Part shown: piece after piece, positions 17,042 through 25,892 of the stretch
How positions within the stretch are numbered: the stretch's first letter is position 1
How the letters are laid out: the number at the start of each line of letters is the position of its first letter
NCBI RefSeq assembly: GCF_000455605.1
Contig: NC_017025.1
Span: 1,240,001 to 1,304,000, forward strand
Direction: 5' to 3'
Source of the DNA: Flavobacterium indicum GPTSA100-9 = DSM 17447
Lineage (GTDB): Bacteria > Bacteroidota > Bacteroidia > Flavobacteriales > Flavobacteriaceae
DNA length: 64,000 nt
Program-made: the position numbers and the translations under genes
Notes under the pieces: generated by a model
What the model was told of the DNA's origin: nothing
What the model saw: the letters and a program-made list of their open reading frames with translations, nothing else
The model's database searches: none

Positions 17042-19633
17042 ATGAATTTCAAAAATCTAACTATTAAATCACAAGAAGCTCTTCAGCAAGCACAACAAAT
17101 TGCACAGAGCTTTGGACATCAACAACTAGAAAATGAACACATTTTCAAAGGTATATTAGAAGTTGATGAAAATGTAATTCCGTTTATATTGAAAAAAGTC
17201 AATGTAAATGTGGATATTTTTAAAAAGGTATTAGACAGTACCTTAGAAAGTTTTCCAAAAGTTTCAGGAGGTGATATTATGTTGTCTCGTGATGCAGGTA
17301 CAACGTTAAATGAAGCAGAACTAATTGCTAAAAAGATGAGCGATGAATTTGTTTCAATTGAACATTTGGTTTTAGCCATTTTTAAATCGAAAAGTAAAGT
17401 TGCACAAGTTTTAAAAGATCAAGGGGTAACAGAGAAAGGCTTAGAAAGTGCTATTAAAGAAATAAGAAAGGGAGAACGAGTTACCTCAGCTTCTGCTGAA
17501 GAGACTTATAATTCGTTAAACAAATATGCCAAAAATTTAAATGAATTAGCCCGTACAGGTAAATTAGACCCTGTTATTGGGAGAGATGAAGAAATTCGAC
17601 GTGTATTACAAATTTTAACACGTAGAAGTAAAAATAATCCCATGTTAATTGGGGAGCCAGGAGTAGGTAAAACTGCAATTGCAGAGGGATTAGCACACCG
17701 AATTGTGGATGGCGATGTACCTGAAAATTTGAAAGATAAAATTGTGTATTCATTAGATATGGGTGCATTGATTGCAGGTGCTAAATACAAAGGTGAATTT
17801 GAAGAGCGTTTAAAATCGGTTGTAAAAGAAGTTACAGCGGCAGAAGGTGAAATTGTTTTATTCATTGATGAGATACATACACTTGTTGGTGCAGGTGGTG
17901 GTGAAGGAGCTATGGATGCGGCTAATATTTTAAAACCTGCTTTAGCGCGTGGTGAATTAAGAGCAATTGGTGCTACAACTTTAGACGAATACCAAAAATA
18001 TTTTGAAAAAGATAAAGCGTTAGAACGTCGTTTTCAAAAAGTAATGGTGGAAGAGCCTGATACCGAAAGTGCTATATCTATTCTTCGTGGAATTAAGGAA
18101 AAATATGAAACACACCATAAAGTTCGAATTAAAGACGATGCTATTATAGCTGCTGTTGAGTTGTCGCAACGTTATATTACCAATCGTTTTTTACCCGATA
18201 AAGCCATTGATTTAATGGACGAAGCGGCGTCTAAATTGCGTATGGAAATTAATTCAAAACCAGAAGAATTGGATGTTTTGGATCGAAAAATTATGCAGTT
18301 GGAAATTGAAATAGAAGCTATTAAAAGAGAAAATGATGAAACAAAATTAAAAGTATTGAATCTGGATTTAGCCAATTTGAAAGAAGAACGCAATGAAATT
18401 TTTGCCAAATGGAAATCGGAAAAAGATGTTGTTGAAGGAATTCAGAGTGTAAAACAACAGATTGAAGATTTTAAACTGGAAGCAGAACGTGCAGAACGTG
18501 AAGGTGATTATGGTAAAGTGGCTGAGATTCGCTATGGAAAAATTAAAGAAGCACAAGAAAAATTAGATGTGTTGCAAGTCCAATTGCAAGAAAATCAAAA
18601 AGGACAGTCTTTAATTAAAGAAGAAGTAACTCATGATGATATTGCTGAAGTGGTAGCAAAATGGACGGGTATACCGGTTACAAAAATGCTGCAAAGTGAG
18701 CGCGAAAAGTTATTGAAGTTAGAAGATGAATTACACAAACGTGTAGTAGGTCAAGAAGAAGCAATTGAAGCGATTTCAGACGCCGTACGTAGAAGTAGAG
18801 CGGGATTACAAGACGCAAAAAAACCTATAGGTTCGTTCTTGTTCTTAGGTACAACTGGTGTGGGAAAAACGGAATTAGCCAAAGCTCTAGCGGAATATTT
18901 ATTTGACGATGAAAATGCCATTACACGTATTGATATGAGTGAATATCAAGAGCGTCATAGTGTAAGTCGTTTAGTTGGTGCGCCTCCGGGATACGTTGGT
19001 TATGATGAAGGTGGTCAATTAACAGAAGCGGTGAGAAGAAGACCGTATTCGGTAGTTTTATTAGATGAAATTGAAAAAGCACATCCAGATACCTTTAATA
19101 TTTTATTACAAGTATTAGATGAAGGCCGACTTACAGATAATAAAGGTCGTTTGGCTGATTTTAAAAACACCATTATTATTATGACCTCTAATATGGGAAG
19201 TCATATTATTCAAGAAAAATTTGAAAATCTAAAAGGTGGTCTTGAAGCGGCAACAGAAGCAGCTAAAACTGAAGTTTTGGGTATGTTAAAACAAACCGTA
19301 CGACCAGAGTTTATTAATCGTATTGATGAAATTGTAATGTTCACGCCATTGACCAATGATAACATTAAACAAATTGTTGGTTTACAATTGAAAAGTGTAA
19401 TTAAAATGTTAGAGCAGCAACACATCACTATGGAAGCAACTCCTGAAGCATTGGATTATTTATCGATGAAAGGATTTGATCCAGAATTTGGAGCACGACC
19501 GGTAAAACGTGTCATTCAAAGAGAAGTGTTGAATCAATTGTCTAAAGAAATTTTAGCCGGAAATGTGAAAACAGACAGCTTCATTATCTTAGATTGTTTT
19601 GATAATAAATTGGTTTTTAGAAATCAAGAATAA
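17042..19633 (+). CDS. clpB: ATP-dependent chaperone ClpB
   Basis: Hsp100 disaggregase that works with DnaK to recover aggregated proteins. The 863-residue product has the N-terminal Clp repeat domain (SQEALQQAQQIAQSFGHQQLENEHI), first AAA+ module with GEPGVGKTAIAEG and LFIDEIHTLVGAG, a coiled-coil middle domain at about residues 400-520 rich in Lys/Glu, and second AAA+ module with GTTGVGKTELAKALAEYLF, VLLDEIEKAHPD and the arginine fingers of EFINRIDEI. The start is the ATG at 17042 (MNFKNLTIKSQEAL); the frame extends 29 codons upstream without homology. No CIRCE-like repeat was seen in the upstream region. Confidence 0.96.
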   Translation: MNFKNLTIKSQEALQQAQQIAQSFGHQQLENEHIFKGILEVDENVIPFILKKVNVNVDIFKKVLDSTLESFPKVSGGDIMLSRDAGTTLNEAELIAKKMSDEFVSIEHLVLAIFKSKSKVAQVLKDQGVTEKGLESAIKEIRKGERVTSASAEETYNSLNKYAKNLNELARTGKLDPVIGRDEEIRRVLQILTRRSKNNPMLIGEPGVGKTAIAEGLAHRIVDGDVPENLKDKIVYSLDMGALIAGAKYKGEFEERLKSVVKEVTAAEGEIVLFIDEIHTLVGAGGGEGAMDAANILKPALARGELRAIGATTLDEYQKYFEKDKALERRFQKVMVEEPDTESAISILRGIKEKYETHHKVRIKDDAIIAAVELSQRYITNRFLPDKAIDLMDEAASKLRMEINSKPEELDVLDRKIMQLEIEIEAIKRENDETKLKVLNLDLANLKEERNEIFAKWKSEKDVVEGIQSVKQQIEDFKLEAERAEREGDYGKVAEIRYGKIKEAQEKLDVLQVQLQENQKGQSLIKEEVTHDDIAEVVAKWTGIPVTKMLQSEREKLLKLEDELHKRVVGQEEAIEAISDAVRRSRAGLQDAKKPIGSFLFLGTTGVGKTELAKALAEYLFDDENAITRIDMSEYQERHSVSRLVGAPPGYVGYDEGGQLTEAVRRRPYSVVLLDEIEKAHPDTFNILLQVLDEGRLTDNKGRLADFKNTIIIMTSNMGSHIIQEKFENLKGGLEAATEAAKTEVLGMLKQTVRPEFINRIDEIVMFTPLTNDNIKQIVGLQLKSVIKMLEQQHITMEATPEALDYLSMKGFDPEFGARPVKRVIQREVLNQLSKEILAGNVKTDSFIILDCFDNKLVFRNQE

Positions 19634-19677
19634 AAATATGAAAGTATAATAAATAGTTTGATTAGTTTTTAGTTTTG

Positions 19678-19717
19678 AAAACCTAGTTTGCAGCAATGTA
19701 ATCTAGGTTTTTTTATA
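19678..19717 (+). terminator. Intrinsic terminator after clpB
   Basis: AAAACCTAG / CTAGGTTTT stem extended internally by TTGCA / TGTAA around a GCAA loop, then a T run. It is 45 nt after the clpB stop. A possible -7 box for the next gene, TATATTTG, overlaps its 3' edge at 19716-19723. Confidence 0.85.
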
Positions 19718-19736
19718 TATTTGAAAAAAATTAAGT

Positions 19737-20576
19737 ATGTATAAAACTCTTTTTATTATTTTATTTTCAAGTACACTTCTTGCTCAAAAATCGGAGGATT
19801 TTTCCAAATATTTAAAAACGGAATCTCAAAAAAATAATTTTTCAAATTACAATAGTAAGGTTAATGAAATTCAAGAATTCATTGTTCAAAATTCAAAATT
19901 TGAAATAGAAAAAGATTCTGTAATTGAAGTTTCAAATACATCTAATATTGATTTTTACAATGGAATAAAAGCATTATTTTCTGATTTAAATAAAGTTCAA
20001 AATGACTTTTATTTAAGTTTTGATTATAATAAAGACAAAAAAATACTAGAAAAATTAAATCAGTATTTCTCAGATACTAAAAGTAAAATTAACGATGCTT
20101 ATTTAAAAAGAAATTGGTATCTAAAAGTTAGTATTGATAGAATAAGTAGTCCAAATTCAGTTGATGCACTACCTTCTGAAGTCTGTGAACGTTATACCGA
20201 GAATAGTGATATTTTATTACCAACACATCAAAATTGTAAAGACAAAGGTTTAAGTGGTTCTGAGGAGAATAAATGTTTTGAAAATTTTTTAAGAGAACGA
20301 TTTTCTAATGTTATTAGAGATTATATTTCAGATTTGTATTTAGAAAACACCTTAAGTTTATCAGTTATGATTACTTTTATTATTGATAAAGAAGGACGTT
20401 TGGATTTTATAAGATTTCCAAGATCAACAGGTAGTTTGTACTATGATTTGTTAATTTATAAAGCCTTTCAAAGAATCCAGAAAACTACAATTTTTTGCCC
20501 TGCCCGAAAAGATAATACATCAGTTTCAATTTATTATAATTTACCAATTAAAATGGTTATTACAGGTGAAAATTAA
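19737..20576 (+). CDS. Exported protein of unknown function with a TonB-C-like C-terminus
   Basis: A 279-residue protein with a signal peptide (residues 1-16, LLAQKSED). The middle is rich in Lys, Asn and Ser and predicted helical. The C-terminal 90 residues (SVMITFIIDKEGRLDFIRFPRSTG, AFQRIQKTTIFCPARKDNTSVSIYYNLPIKM) resemble the TonB C-terminal fold often found in Bacteroidetes exported proteins: strand with ID..G, a conserved helix, and a final PI strand. There is no N-terminal TonB anchor or proline-rich region, so an energy-transducing role is not supported. Confidence 0.7.
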   Translation: MYKTLFIILFSSTLLAQKSEDFSKYLKTESQKNNFSNYNSKVNEIQEFIVQNSKFEIEKDSVIEVSNTSNIDFYNGIKALFSDLNKVQNDFYLSFDYNKDKKILEKLNQYFSDTKSKINDAYLKRNWYLKVSIDRISSPNSVDALPSEVCERYTENSDILLPTHQNCKDKGLSGSEENKCFENFLRERFSNVIRDYISDLYLENTLSLSVMITFIIDKEGRLDFIRFPRSTGSLYYDLLIYKAFQRIQKTTIFCPARKDNTSVSIYYNLPIKMVITGEN

Positions 20577-20592
20577 ATAAAAATTTAAAAAT

Positions 20593-21099
20593 ATGAACAA
20601 AACTATTTTAAAATTCGGCGTATTAGGGGGCATAATTGTTTCAGCATTTATGTGTTTAGTCACCTATTTTATGAAACAAAATCCAGAACAACAACCTAGT
20701 ATGATTCTTGGATTTACAAGTATGGTTTTCGCATTTGGAACCATGATTTATGGTGTGTTTCAAATAAGAAAAAACAATGCCAATCAAATTTCTTTTGGAG
20801 CGGCTTTTAAAGCAGGTTTTTTAATGACAGTAATCATTTCAACCATTTATGTTGCGGTTTGGTTGGTTATATTTTACAATTTCTTTCCAAATTTTATGGA
20901 AATTTATGGAGATATGATGCTTAAAAATGCCAAACCTGAAGACGTTGCAAAAGTTACTGAAGAGGTTAAATGGATGAAAGAAGTGTATCAATCTCCAATT
21001 GGAATTATTGGAATGACGTATGTAGAAATTTTACCTTTTGGAACGGTTGTAGCTTTACTAAACGCATTGGTCCAAAATAGAATGTCTAGTAAAAGTTAA
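20593..21099 (+). CDS. DUF4199 domain-containing membrane protein
   Basis: A 168-residue protein with four hydrophobic segments: residues about 8-28, 38-57, 75-98 and 140-158. It fits the Bacteroidetes DUF4199 family, whose function is unknown. The NANQISFGAAFKAGFLMTVI segment after the second helix is typical. It lies 16 nt after the preceding gene and 2 nt before the TSUP transporter, so these are probably cotranscribed. Confidence 0.8.
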   Translation: MNKTILKFGVLGGIIVSAFMCLVTYFMKQNPEQQPSMILGFTSMVFAFGTMIYGVFQIRKNNANQISFGAAFKAGFLMTVIISTIYVAVWLVIFYNFFPNFMEIYGDMMLKNAKPEDVAKVTEEVKWMKEVYQSPIGIIGMTYVEILPFGTVVALLNALVQNRMSSKS

Positions 21100-21101
21100 G
21101 A

Positions 21102-21896
21102 ATGGATCTTCTTGAACTTTTTGCACAACATGATCCCATAGTCCTAATTACGTTAGGACTATTGTCGTTATTAGCCGGTTTTATCGATGCCGTAGTTGGA
21201 GGAGGTGGACTCATTCAATTTCCTGCTTTAATGATTACTTATCCCAATACGGCTGTTCCTACTGTTTTTGGAACCAATAAAATAGCAGGTTTATCGGGAA
21301 CAAGTATTGCAGCCATTCAATATTCAAAAAGAATTAAATTTAATTGGAAACTTTTACTTATAACCGCAACTAGTTCGTTTATAGCTTCTTTCATTGGAGC
21401 AAAATTGGTAAGTACGATTAATGTTAATTTTTTAAAACCTTTCATCTTTTTTATGTTAATTGGTATTGCTATTTATACCTATACCAAAAAAGACTTTGGT
21501 AGTTTTTCAACAAAGAATTTAACAGCTAATAAAAAATATTTTTACGGCTTTTTATTGGGTATCTTAATCGGATTTTATGATGGATTCCTAGGACCGGGCA
21601 CGGGTAGTTTTTTAGTACTAGGATTTGTAGCTCTTTTGGGATTCGAATTTTTAGAAGCATCTGCCTATGCTAAAGTAATAAATTGCGTAACTAATGTATC
21701 GGCGCTTTATGTGTTTATATCACAAGGAAATTACATAATTGAAATAGCTTTAATTATGGCAGTTGCCAATGTTTCGGGTAGTATTTTAGGAACTAAAATG
21801 GCTATCTTAAGAGGAAATCAATTTATTAGGAAAGTGTTTTTAGCGGTGGTTTGTATTATGATACTCCGTTATGGATATGATGTTTTTTATAGTTAA
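21102..21896 (+). CDS. TSUP family transporter (sulfite exporter TauE/SafE type)
   Basis: A 264-residue integral membrane protein with about eight hydrophobic helices. The N-terminal GLLSLLAGFIDAVVGGGGLIQFPALM and the internally repeated GFYDGFLGPGTGSFLVLGFVALLG are the paired signature of the TauE/SafE/YfcA group, which moves sulfite, sulfoacetate or other small organosulfur or organic anions. Substrate cannot be assigned. It is closely linked to the DUF4199 gene. Confidence 0.85.
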   Translation: MDLLELFAQHDPIVLITLGLLSLLAGFIDAVVGGGGLIQFPALMITYPNTAVPTVFGTNKIAGLSGTSIAAIQYSKRIKFNWKLLLITATSSFIASFIGAKLVSTINVNFLKPFIFFMLIGIAIYTYTKKDFGSFSTKNLTANKKYFYGFLLGILIGFYDGFLGPGTGSFLVLGFVALLGFEFLEASAYAKVINCVTNVSALYVFISQGNYIIEIALIMAVANVSGSILGTKMAILRGNQFIRKVFLAVVCIMILRYGYDVFYS

Positions 21897-21932
21897 TTTT
21901 TGTAAGTTATTTTATTCATCAATTTATTTACC

Positions 21933-21940
21933 TAGATTTG
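21933..21940 (+). promoter_or_regulatory. Putative S41 peptidase promoter, -7 box
   Basis: TAGATTTG fits TAnnTTTG and lies 18 nt before the ATG at 21959. No clear -33 TTG. Confidence 0.35.
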
Positions 21941-21958
21941 TTAGATAATACAACTTAC

Positions 21959-23533
21959 ATGAAAATTTTCAATTCAATTCTACTTTCTAGTTTTCTACTT
22001 TCTTTTTCTTGTCAATCGATTCAAGAATATAATGCATCTTTACAAAAGCCAATTCAACCGGATCAATTAAGAAAAGACATTGATTATGGATATACTAAAT
22101 TAAAGAAACTGCATCCTAAATTGTATTGGTATATTTCAAAAGAGAAGTTAGATTATAAATTTGATAGTTTAAAAAAGTCTATTCAACAACCCATGACGGG
22201 AAAAGAATTTTATTTTAAATTTAGTGAAGTTACTCGAGTTATTGGTCAAGGTCATTTAGGGATTTCACCATCATTAAATAAACTAACCAAAACAGAAAAT
22301 CTTGCTTTAAAGAAGAAAGGAAAGGGACCATTTAGTCAATTAGAATTTGAAATATTTGACCATAAACTATTTTTAATTAAAGATAAATCCAGAAACCAAT
22401 GGTCCTCGGTTAATGAAGTAATTGAAATTAACAATCAACCGGCATCAGAACTTATTTCTAAATTCACAAAGCGATTAGCTTCAGATGGATACAATACTAC
22501 TTTTTTTCCACATTTTGTAGGCAAACAATTTGGAACTTTTTATACGTATGAAAATGGAATTAAGGATAGTATTCAATTAAAATTGAAACTTAAGGAGAAA
22601 GACACTCTATTGGTGGTGAGAAGAGATACGTTTGGAACAAATGAGAAAAAAGTACTACTTTCTAAAAAAGAAAAAAGAAAAGAAGAACTAGAAAAAAGAA
22701 AAGTTGGTTTCGATAAAGATTTGAAAAGTAATATGCGAGAATTAACTTTTTTAAAACAAGATAGTTCCGTTGCGTTGTTAACTATAAGAGGATTTAGAAA
22801 TGGGGATTTTACTAGCTTTTATAATGAAACGTTCGATTCTTTAAAAAAACAAAATACAAAAACTTTAATAATTGATTTACGTAATAATCCAGGTGGAAGG
22901 TTGATGGAAATTGATTACTTATATAGTTTCTTGGTAGATAAACCGTATAAATTTGTTGAAGATTATGAAGTAGTATCAAGAACAAGTAAATTACATGTCG
23001 ATTATTTTAAAGGTGGTGGTATTATTTTTAAAACATTAAAAATCATTGCCGCTCCATTTTATTATTCAATAAACTATTTAAAGGTTAGAAAAGAAGAGGA
23101 TAAATATTTATATGCTACCCGTTTTTCCAAAGAACGTCAACCCAAACCCAATCATTTTGATGGTAAACTATATGTTTTAATTAATGGGGGAAGTTTTTCG
23201 GCATCCAGTATTATTTCTTCAAAATTGAAAGGAACAAATCGTGCTTATTTTGTAGGTGAAGAAACAGGAGGAGCGTATAATGGCACAGTAGCTGCACAAA
23301 TGCCGTTGGTTACTTTACCTAATTCTAAAGTGAATATGCGAGTAGGTCTTGCTTTGGTCGCTGCATTTGAAAAATCAGATGTTGAAGGAAGAGGCGTTTT
23401 TCCAGATAAAGTAATAATTCCTACTGTGGAAGATCGTATAAAAAAAGTAGATCCCGAGTTAAATTGGATCATTGACGATATCAAAAGAGAAAAAGAAGTA
23501 AAACAATTATTGCAAGAAAATTTTAATAAGTAA
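21959..23533 (+). CDS. S41 family peptidase, lipoprotein
   Basis: A 524-residue protease of the C-terminal-processing peptidase group. The start is the ATG at 21959 (MKIFNSILLSSFLLSFSC), which begins a lipoprotein signal with lipobox Cys near residue 18; seven upstream in-frame residues would spoil it. The catalytic region shows TLIIDLRNNPGG near residue 300 and GGSFSASS near residue 407 with the nucleophile Ser, then VGEETGGAYNG. A charged Lys/Glu segment at about residues 235-255 interrupts the region before the catalytic domain. No clear PDZ motif is visible. Likely periplasmic and membrane-anchored. Confidence 0.85.
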   Translation: MKIFNSILLSSFLLSFSCQSIQEYNASLQKPIQPDQLRKDIDYGYTKLKKLHPKLYWYISKEKLDYKFDSLKKSIQQPMTGKEFYFKFSEVTRVIGQGHLGISPSLNKLTKTENLALKKKGKGPFSQLEFEIFDHKLFLIKDKSRNQWSSVNEVIEINNQPASELISKFTKRLASDGYNTTFFPHFVGKQFGTFYTYENGIKDSIQLKLKLKEKDTLLVVRRDTFGTNEKKVLLSKKEKRKEELEKRKVGFDKDLKSNMRELTFLKQDSSVALLTIRGFRNGDFTSFYNETFDSLKKQNTKTLIIDLRNNPGGRLMEIDYLYSFLVDKPYKFVEDYEVVSRTSKLHVDYFKGGGIIFKTLKIIAAPFYYSINYLKVRKEEDKYLYATRFSKERQPKPNHFDGKLYVLINGGSFSASSIISSKLKGTNRAYFVGEETGGAYNGTVAAQMPLVTLPNSKVNMRVGLALVAAFEKSDVEGRGVFPDKVIIPTVEDRIKKVDPELNWIIDDIKREKEVKQLLQENFNK

Positions 23534-23550
23534 TTTCAAAAACACAAGTA

Positions 23551-24159
23551 ATGAAACCAATATCAATTTTTATAGTTCTTTTTTTCTTCGGATTGGTGCT
23601 GTCTGGAATTCACCCCAAAGAATATTTTACTTGGTTTTTAGAAGTTGTACCGGCTTTACTTGGTTTTCTAATTTTACTGATTACTTTTAAAAAGTTTTCG
23701 TTTACCAATTTTACCTATTTCTTTATTTTACTTCATTGCTATGTTTTGTTTTTAGGCGGACATTACACCTATGCAGAAGTACCACTGTTTGATTGGATTA
23801 AAGATACATTTCATCAAACCAGAAACAATTATGATAAAGTGGGACATTTTTTTCAAGGATTTGTTCCAGCTATGATTGTTAGAGAATTATTTATTCGCAA
23901 AGAAGTTATTTCTAATAAAAGTTATTTTAACTTTATTATTGTATCCATTTGCTTGGCTATTAGCGCTGCTTATGAATGGATAGAATGGTGGGTTTCTATT
24001 TGTACAGGTGAAGGCGGTGATGCATTTCTAGGTACTCAAGGGTATATTTGGGATACTCAATCGGATATGTTGTTAGCTACTGTTGGAGCAATTTCAATGC
24101 TCGTTTTTTTTAGTAAATTTCAAGATAAAGCAATTTCAGCTTTCTTAAATAAAAAGTAA
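23551..24159 (+). CDS. DUF2238 (YjdF-like) membrane protein
   Basis: A 202-residue integral membrane protein with about six hydrophobic segments. The GGHYTYAEVPLFDW, YDKVGHFFQGFVPAM, AAYEWIEWWVSI and YIWDTQSDMLLATVG segments are the conserved core of the DUF2238/YjdF family, whose role is unknown. Conserved His, Asp and Glu within membrane segments suggest a metal or proton site. It follows the S41 gene by 17 nt and precedes a GNAT gene by 6 nt. Confidence 0.82.
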   Translation: MKPISIFIVLFFFGLVLSGIHPKEYFTWFLEVVPALLGFLILLITFKKFSFTNFTYFFILLHCYVLFLGGHYTYAEVPLFDWIKDTFHQTRNNYDKVGHFFQGFVPAMIVRELFIRKEVISNKSYFNFIIVSICLAISAAYEWIEWWVSICTGEGGDAFLGTQGYIWDTQSDMLLATVGAISMLVFFSKFQDKAISAFLNKK

Positions 24160-24165
24160 GTATAT

Positions 24166-24732
24166 ATGTTAACTATAAATTTTAATCCATTTCCTGTTTT
24201 AAATTCAGCACGTTTGCATTTTCGACAATTAATGGATTCTGATGCACCAGAGGTGTTTCGATTGCGAAGTGACAAGGAACGAATGAAATACATTCCTCGA
24301 CCTATTTTAGAAAATGAAGAACAAGCACTTGCAATGATTCATTTTATGAATCAAAAAATAACAGAGAATACCGATATTAATTGGGCTGTTGAAGAAAAAG
24401 AAACAGGTAAATTTATTGGTTTTATGGGGTTTTATCGTACTCAACCTGAGAATCATCGAACTGAAATTGGTTATATGGTTCTTCCTGAATTTGAAGGAAA
24501 AGGTTTTGTAACCGAAGCGATAAATACGATGCTAGAATATGCTTTTTCGGTTCAAAATTTTCATTCTATTGATGCAGTTATTGATCCTGAAAATATTGGT
24601 TCTGCTCGAGTTTTAGAAAAAAATGGTTTTGTGAAAGAAGCTCATTTTAAAGAAAATGAATTTTATAATGGTATATTTATTGATTCCGTTCATTATGGGA
24701 TTTTAAAAAGAGATTTTTTAAGTAAAAAGTAA
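24166..24732 (+). CDS. GNAT family N-acetyltransferase (RimJ/RimL-like)
   Basis: A 188-residue cytoplasmic acetyltransferase. The RimJ/RimL pattern is visible: LNSARLHFRQLMDSDAPEVFRLRSD at the N-terminus, WAVEEKETGKFIGFMGFYR, EIGYMVLPEFEGKGFVTEA with the acetyl-CoA binding loop (EGKGFV), and NIGSARVLEKNGFVKE. The target amine is unknown. It belongs to the co-directional run from the S41 gene to the ABC genes. Confidence 0.87.
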   Translation: MLTINFNPFPVLNSARLHFRQLMDSDAPEVFRLRSDKERMKYIPRPILENEEQALAMIHFMNQKITENTDINWAVEEKETGKFIGFMGFYRTQPENHRTEIGYMVLPEFEGKGFVTEAINTMLEYAFSVQNFHSIDAVIDPENIGSARVLEKNGFVKEAHFKENEFYNGIFIDSVHYGILKRDFLSKK

Positions 24733-24743
24733 TAGTTTAATTA

Positions 24744-25883
24744 ATGAATTTATTTCAACAACAATTTAATGAAGTTCAAGAGTTACTACAACTCAATGAT
24801 TTTCAACAAGTAATTAAAAGAATAATCGATTTTACCCTAGATACGGAAGCTATTCAGTTTTATAAACAGACTACTGCCTTTCTAAATTGGTTCGACCATA
24901 ACTCCAATTCAGTAGAAGTGAAAGAAAAATTGAACCAACTTCTACAAGACCTGTATAAAGTTTTAATTGTTAAAACAATACAACCACACCAAACCATAAT
25001 TTCCATTGAAAATTTACAAAAGAATTACAATTCAAATTTTAATCTAGGTCCAATTCAATTAGAAATTAAATCGGGTGAAATTATTGGTTTAGTTGGAGAA
25101 AATGGTAATGGAAAAACCACATTGTTGCGAAGTATTTGTAGAGAATTAGAACCTTCATCAGGTAAAATCAACTATCAATTTTCTTATGATGATGGGTATG
25201 ATTTACGAACTAAATTAGTTTATATACCTCAACGAACAGAAACTTGGCGCGGTTCTATGTATGAAAATTTAGAATTTGCAGCAAGTTGTTACGGCTATTC
25301 TGCTGAAGAAAATAATTTAATAGTCGATTTAGTGATTACTCGTTTAGGGCTCAGAAAATATAGAAATTATAATTGGTCGGGTTTATCCTCAGGGTATAAG
25401 ATGCGCTTCGAATTGGCTCGAATGTTACTCCGAAAACCAAAAATTTTATTAATTGATGAACCCTTGGCAAATTTGGATATTTTAGCCCAACAAACCATAT
25501 TAGATGATTTTAGAAATATTGCCAATTCTCCGTTTCGTCCAATAGCTATTGTGTTGAGTTCCCAACAATTGTATGAGGTTGAAAAAACATCAAATCAAGT
25601 GGTGTTTTTAAAACAAGGAAAACAACGCAATTTGAAATCAGAAGATGCTATAGAGCAACATTTTATAGTTGAATTTGAATCGGATGAACCGCTTTTAAGT
25701 ATCAAACAAAAATTAGAAGGTTTAGGCATCGAAAACATAGAACAAAATGGTGGGACATTAATTGCAACTTTTCCATTAACAGTTGATATCAATCAATTTA
25801 TGAAAGCATTAATTGACCAACAAATTACCATTAAATATTTAAGAGATATTACCCATTCAACCCGACGTTTCTTTATTAAATAA
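24744..25883 (+). CDS. ABC transporter ATP-binding protein with extended N-terminus
   Basis: A 379-residue ATPase. Residues about 1-90 are a Gln/Asn-rich helical extension not normally present. The nucleotide-binding domain follows: Walker A GENGNGKTT near residue 120, Q-loop region YIPQRTETWRG, a variant signature SGLSSGYKMRFELARML, Walker B ILLIDEPLANLD. Residues about 305-379 form a C-terminal domain (IKQKLEGLGIENIEQNGGTLIATF). The next gene, 9 nt away, encodes a multi-pass membrane protein, so the two probably form one ABC-2-like exporter. Substrate is unknown. Confidence 0.85.
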   Translation: MNLFQQQFNEVQELLQLNDFQQVIKRIIDFTLDTEAIQFYKQTTAFLNWFDHNSNSVEVKEKLNQLLQDLYKVLIVKTIQPHQTIISIENLQKNYNSNFNLGPIQLEIKSGEIIGLVGENGNGKTTLLRSICRELEPSSGKINYQFSYDDGYDLRTKLVYIPQRTETWRGSMYENLEFAASCYGYSAEENNLIVDLVITRLGLRKYRNYNWSGLSSGYKMRFELARMLLRKPKILLIDEPLANLDILAQQTILDDFRNIANSPFRPIAIVLSSQQLYEVEKTSNQVVFLKQGKQRNLKSEDAIEQHFIVEFESDEPLLSIKQKLEGLGIENIEQNGGTLIATFPLTVDINQFMKALIDQQITIKYLRDITHSTRRFFIK

Positions 25884-25892
25884 GTCCTTATT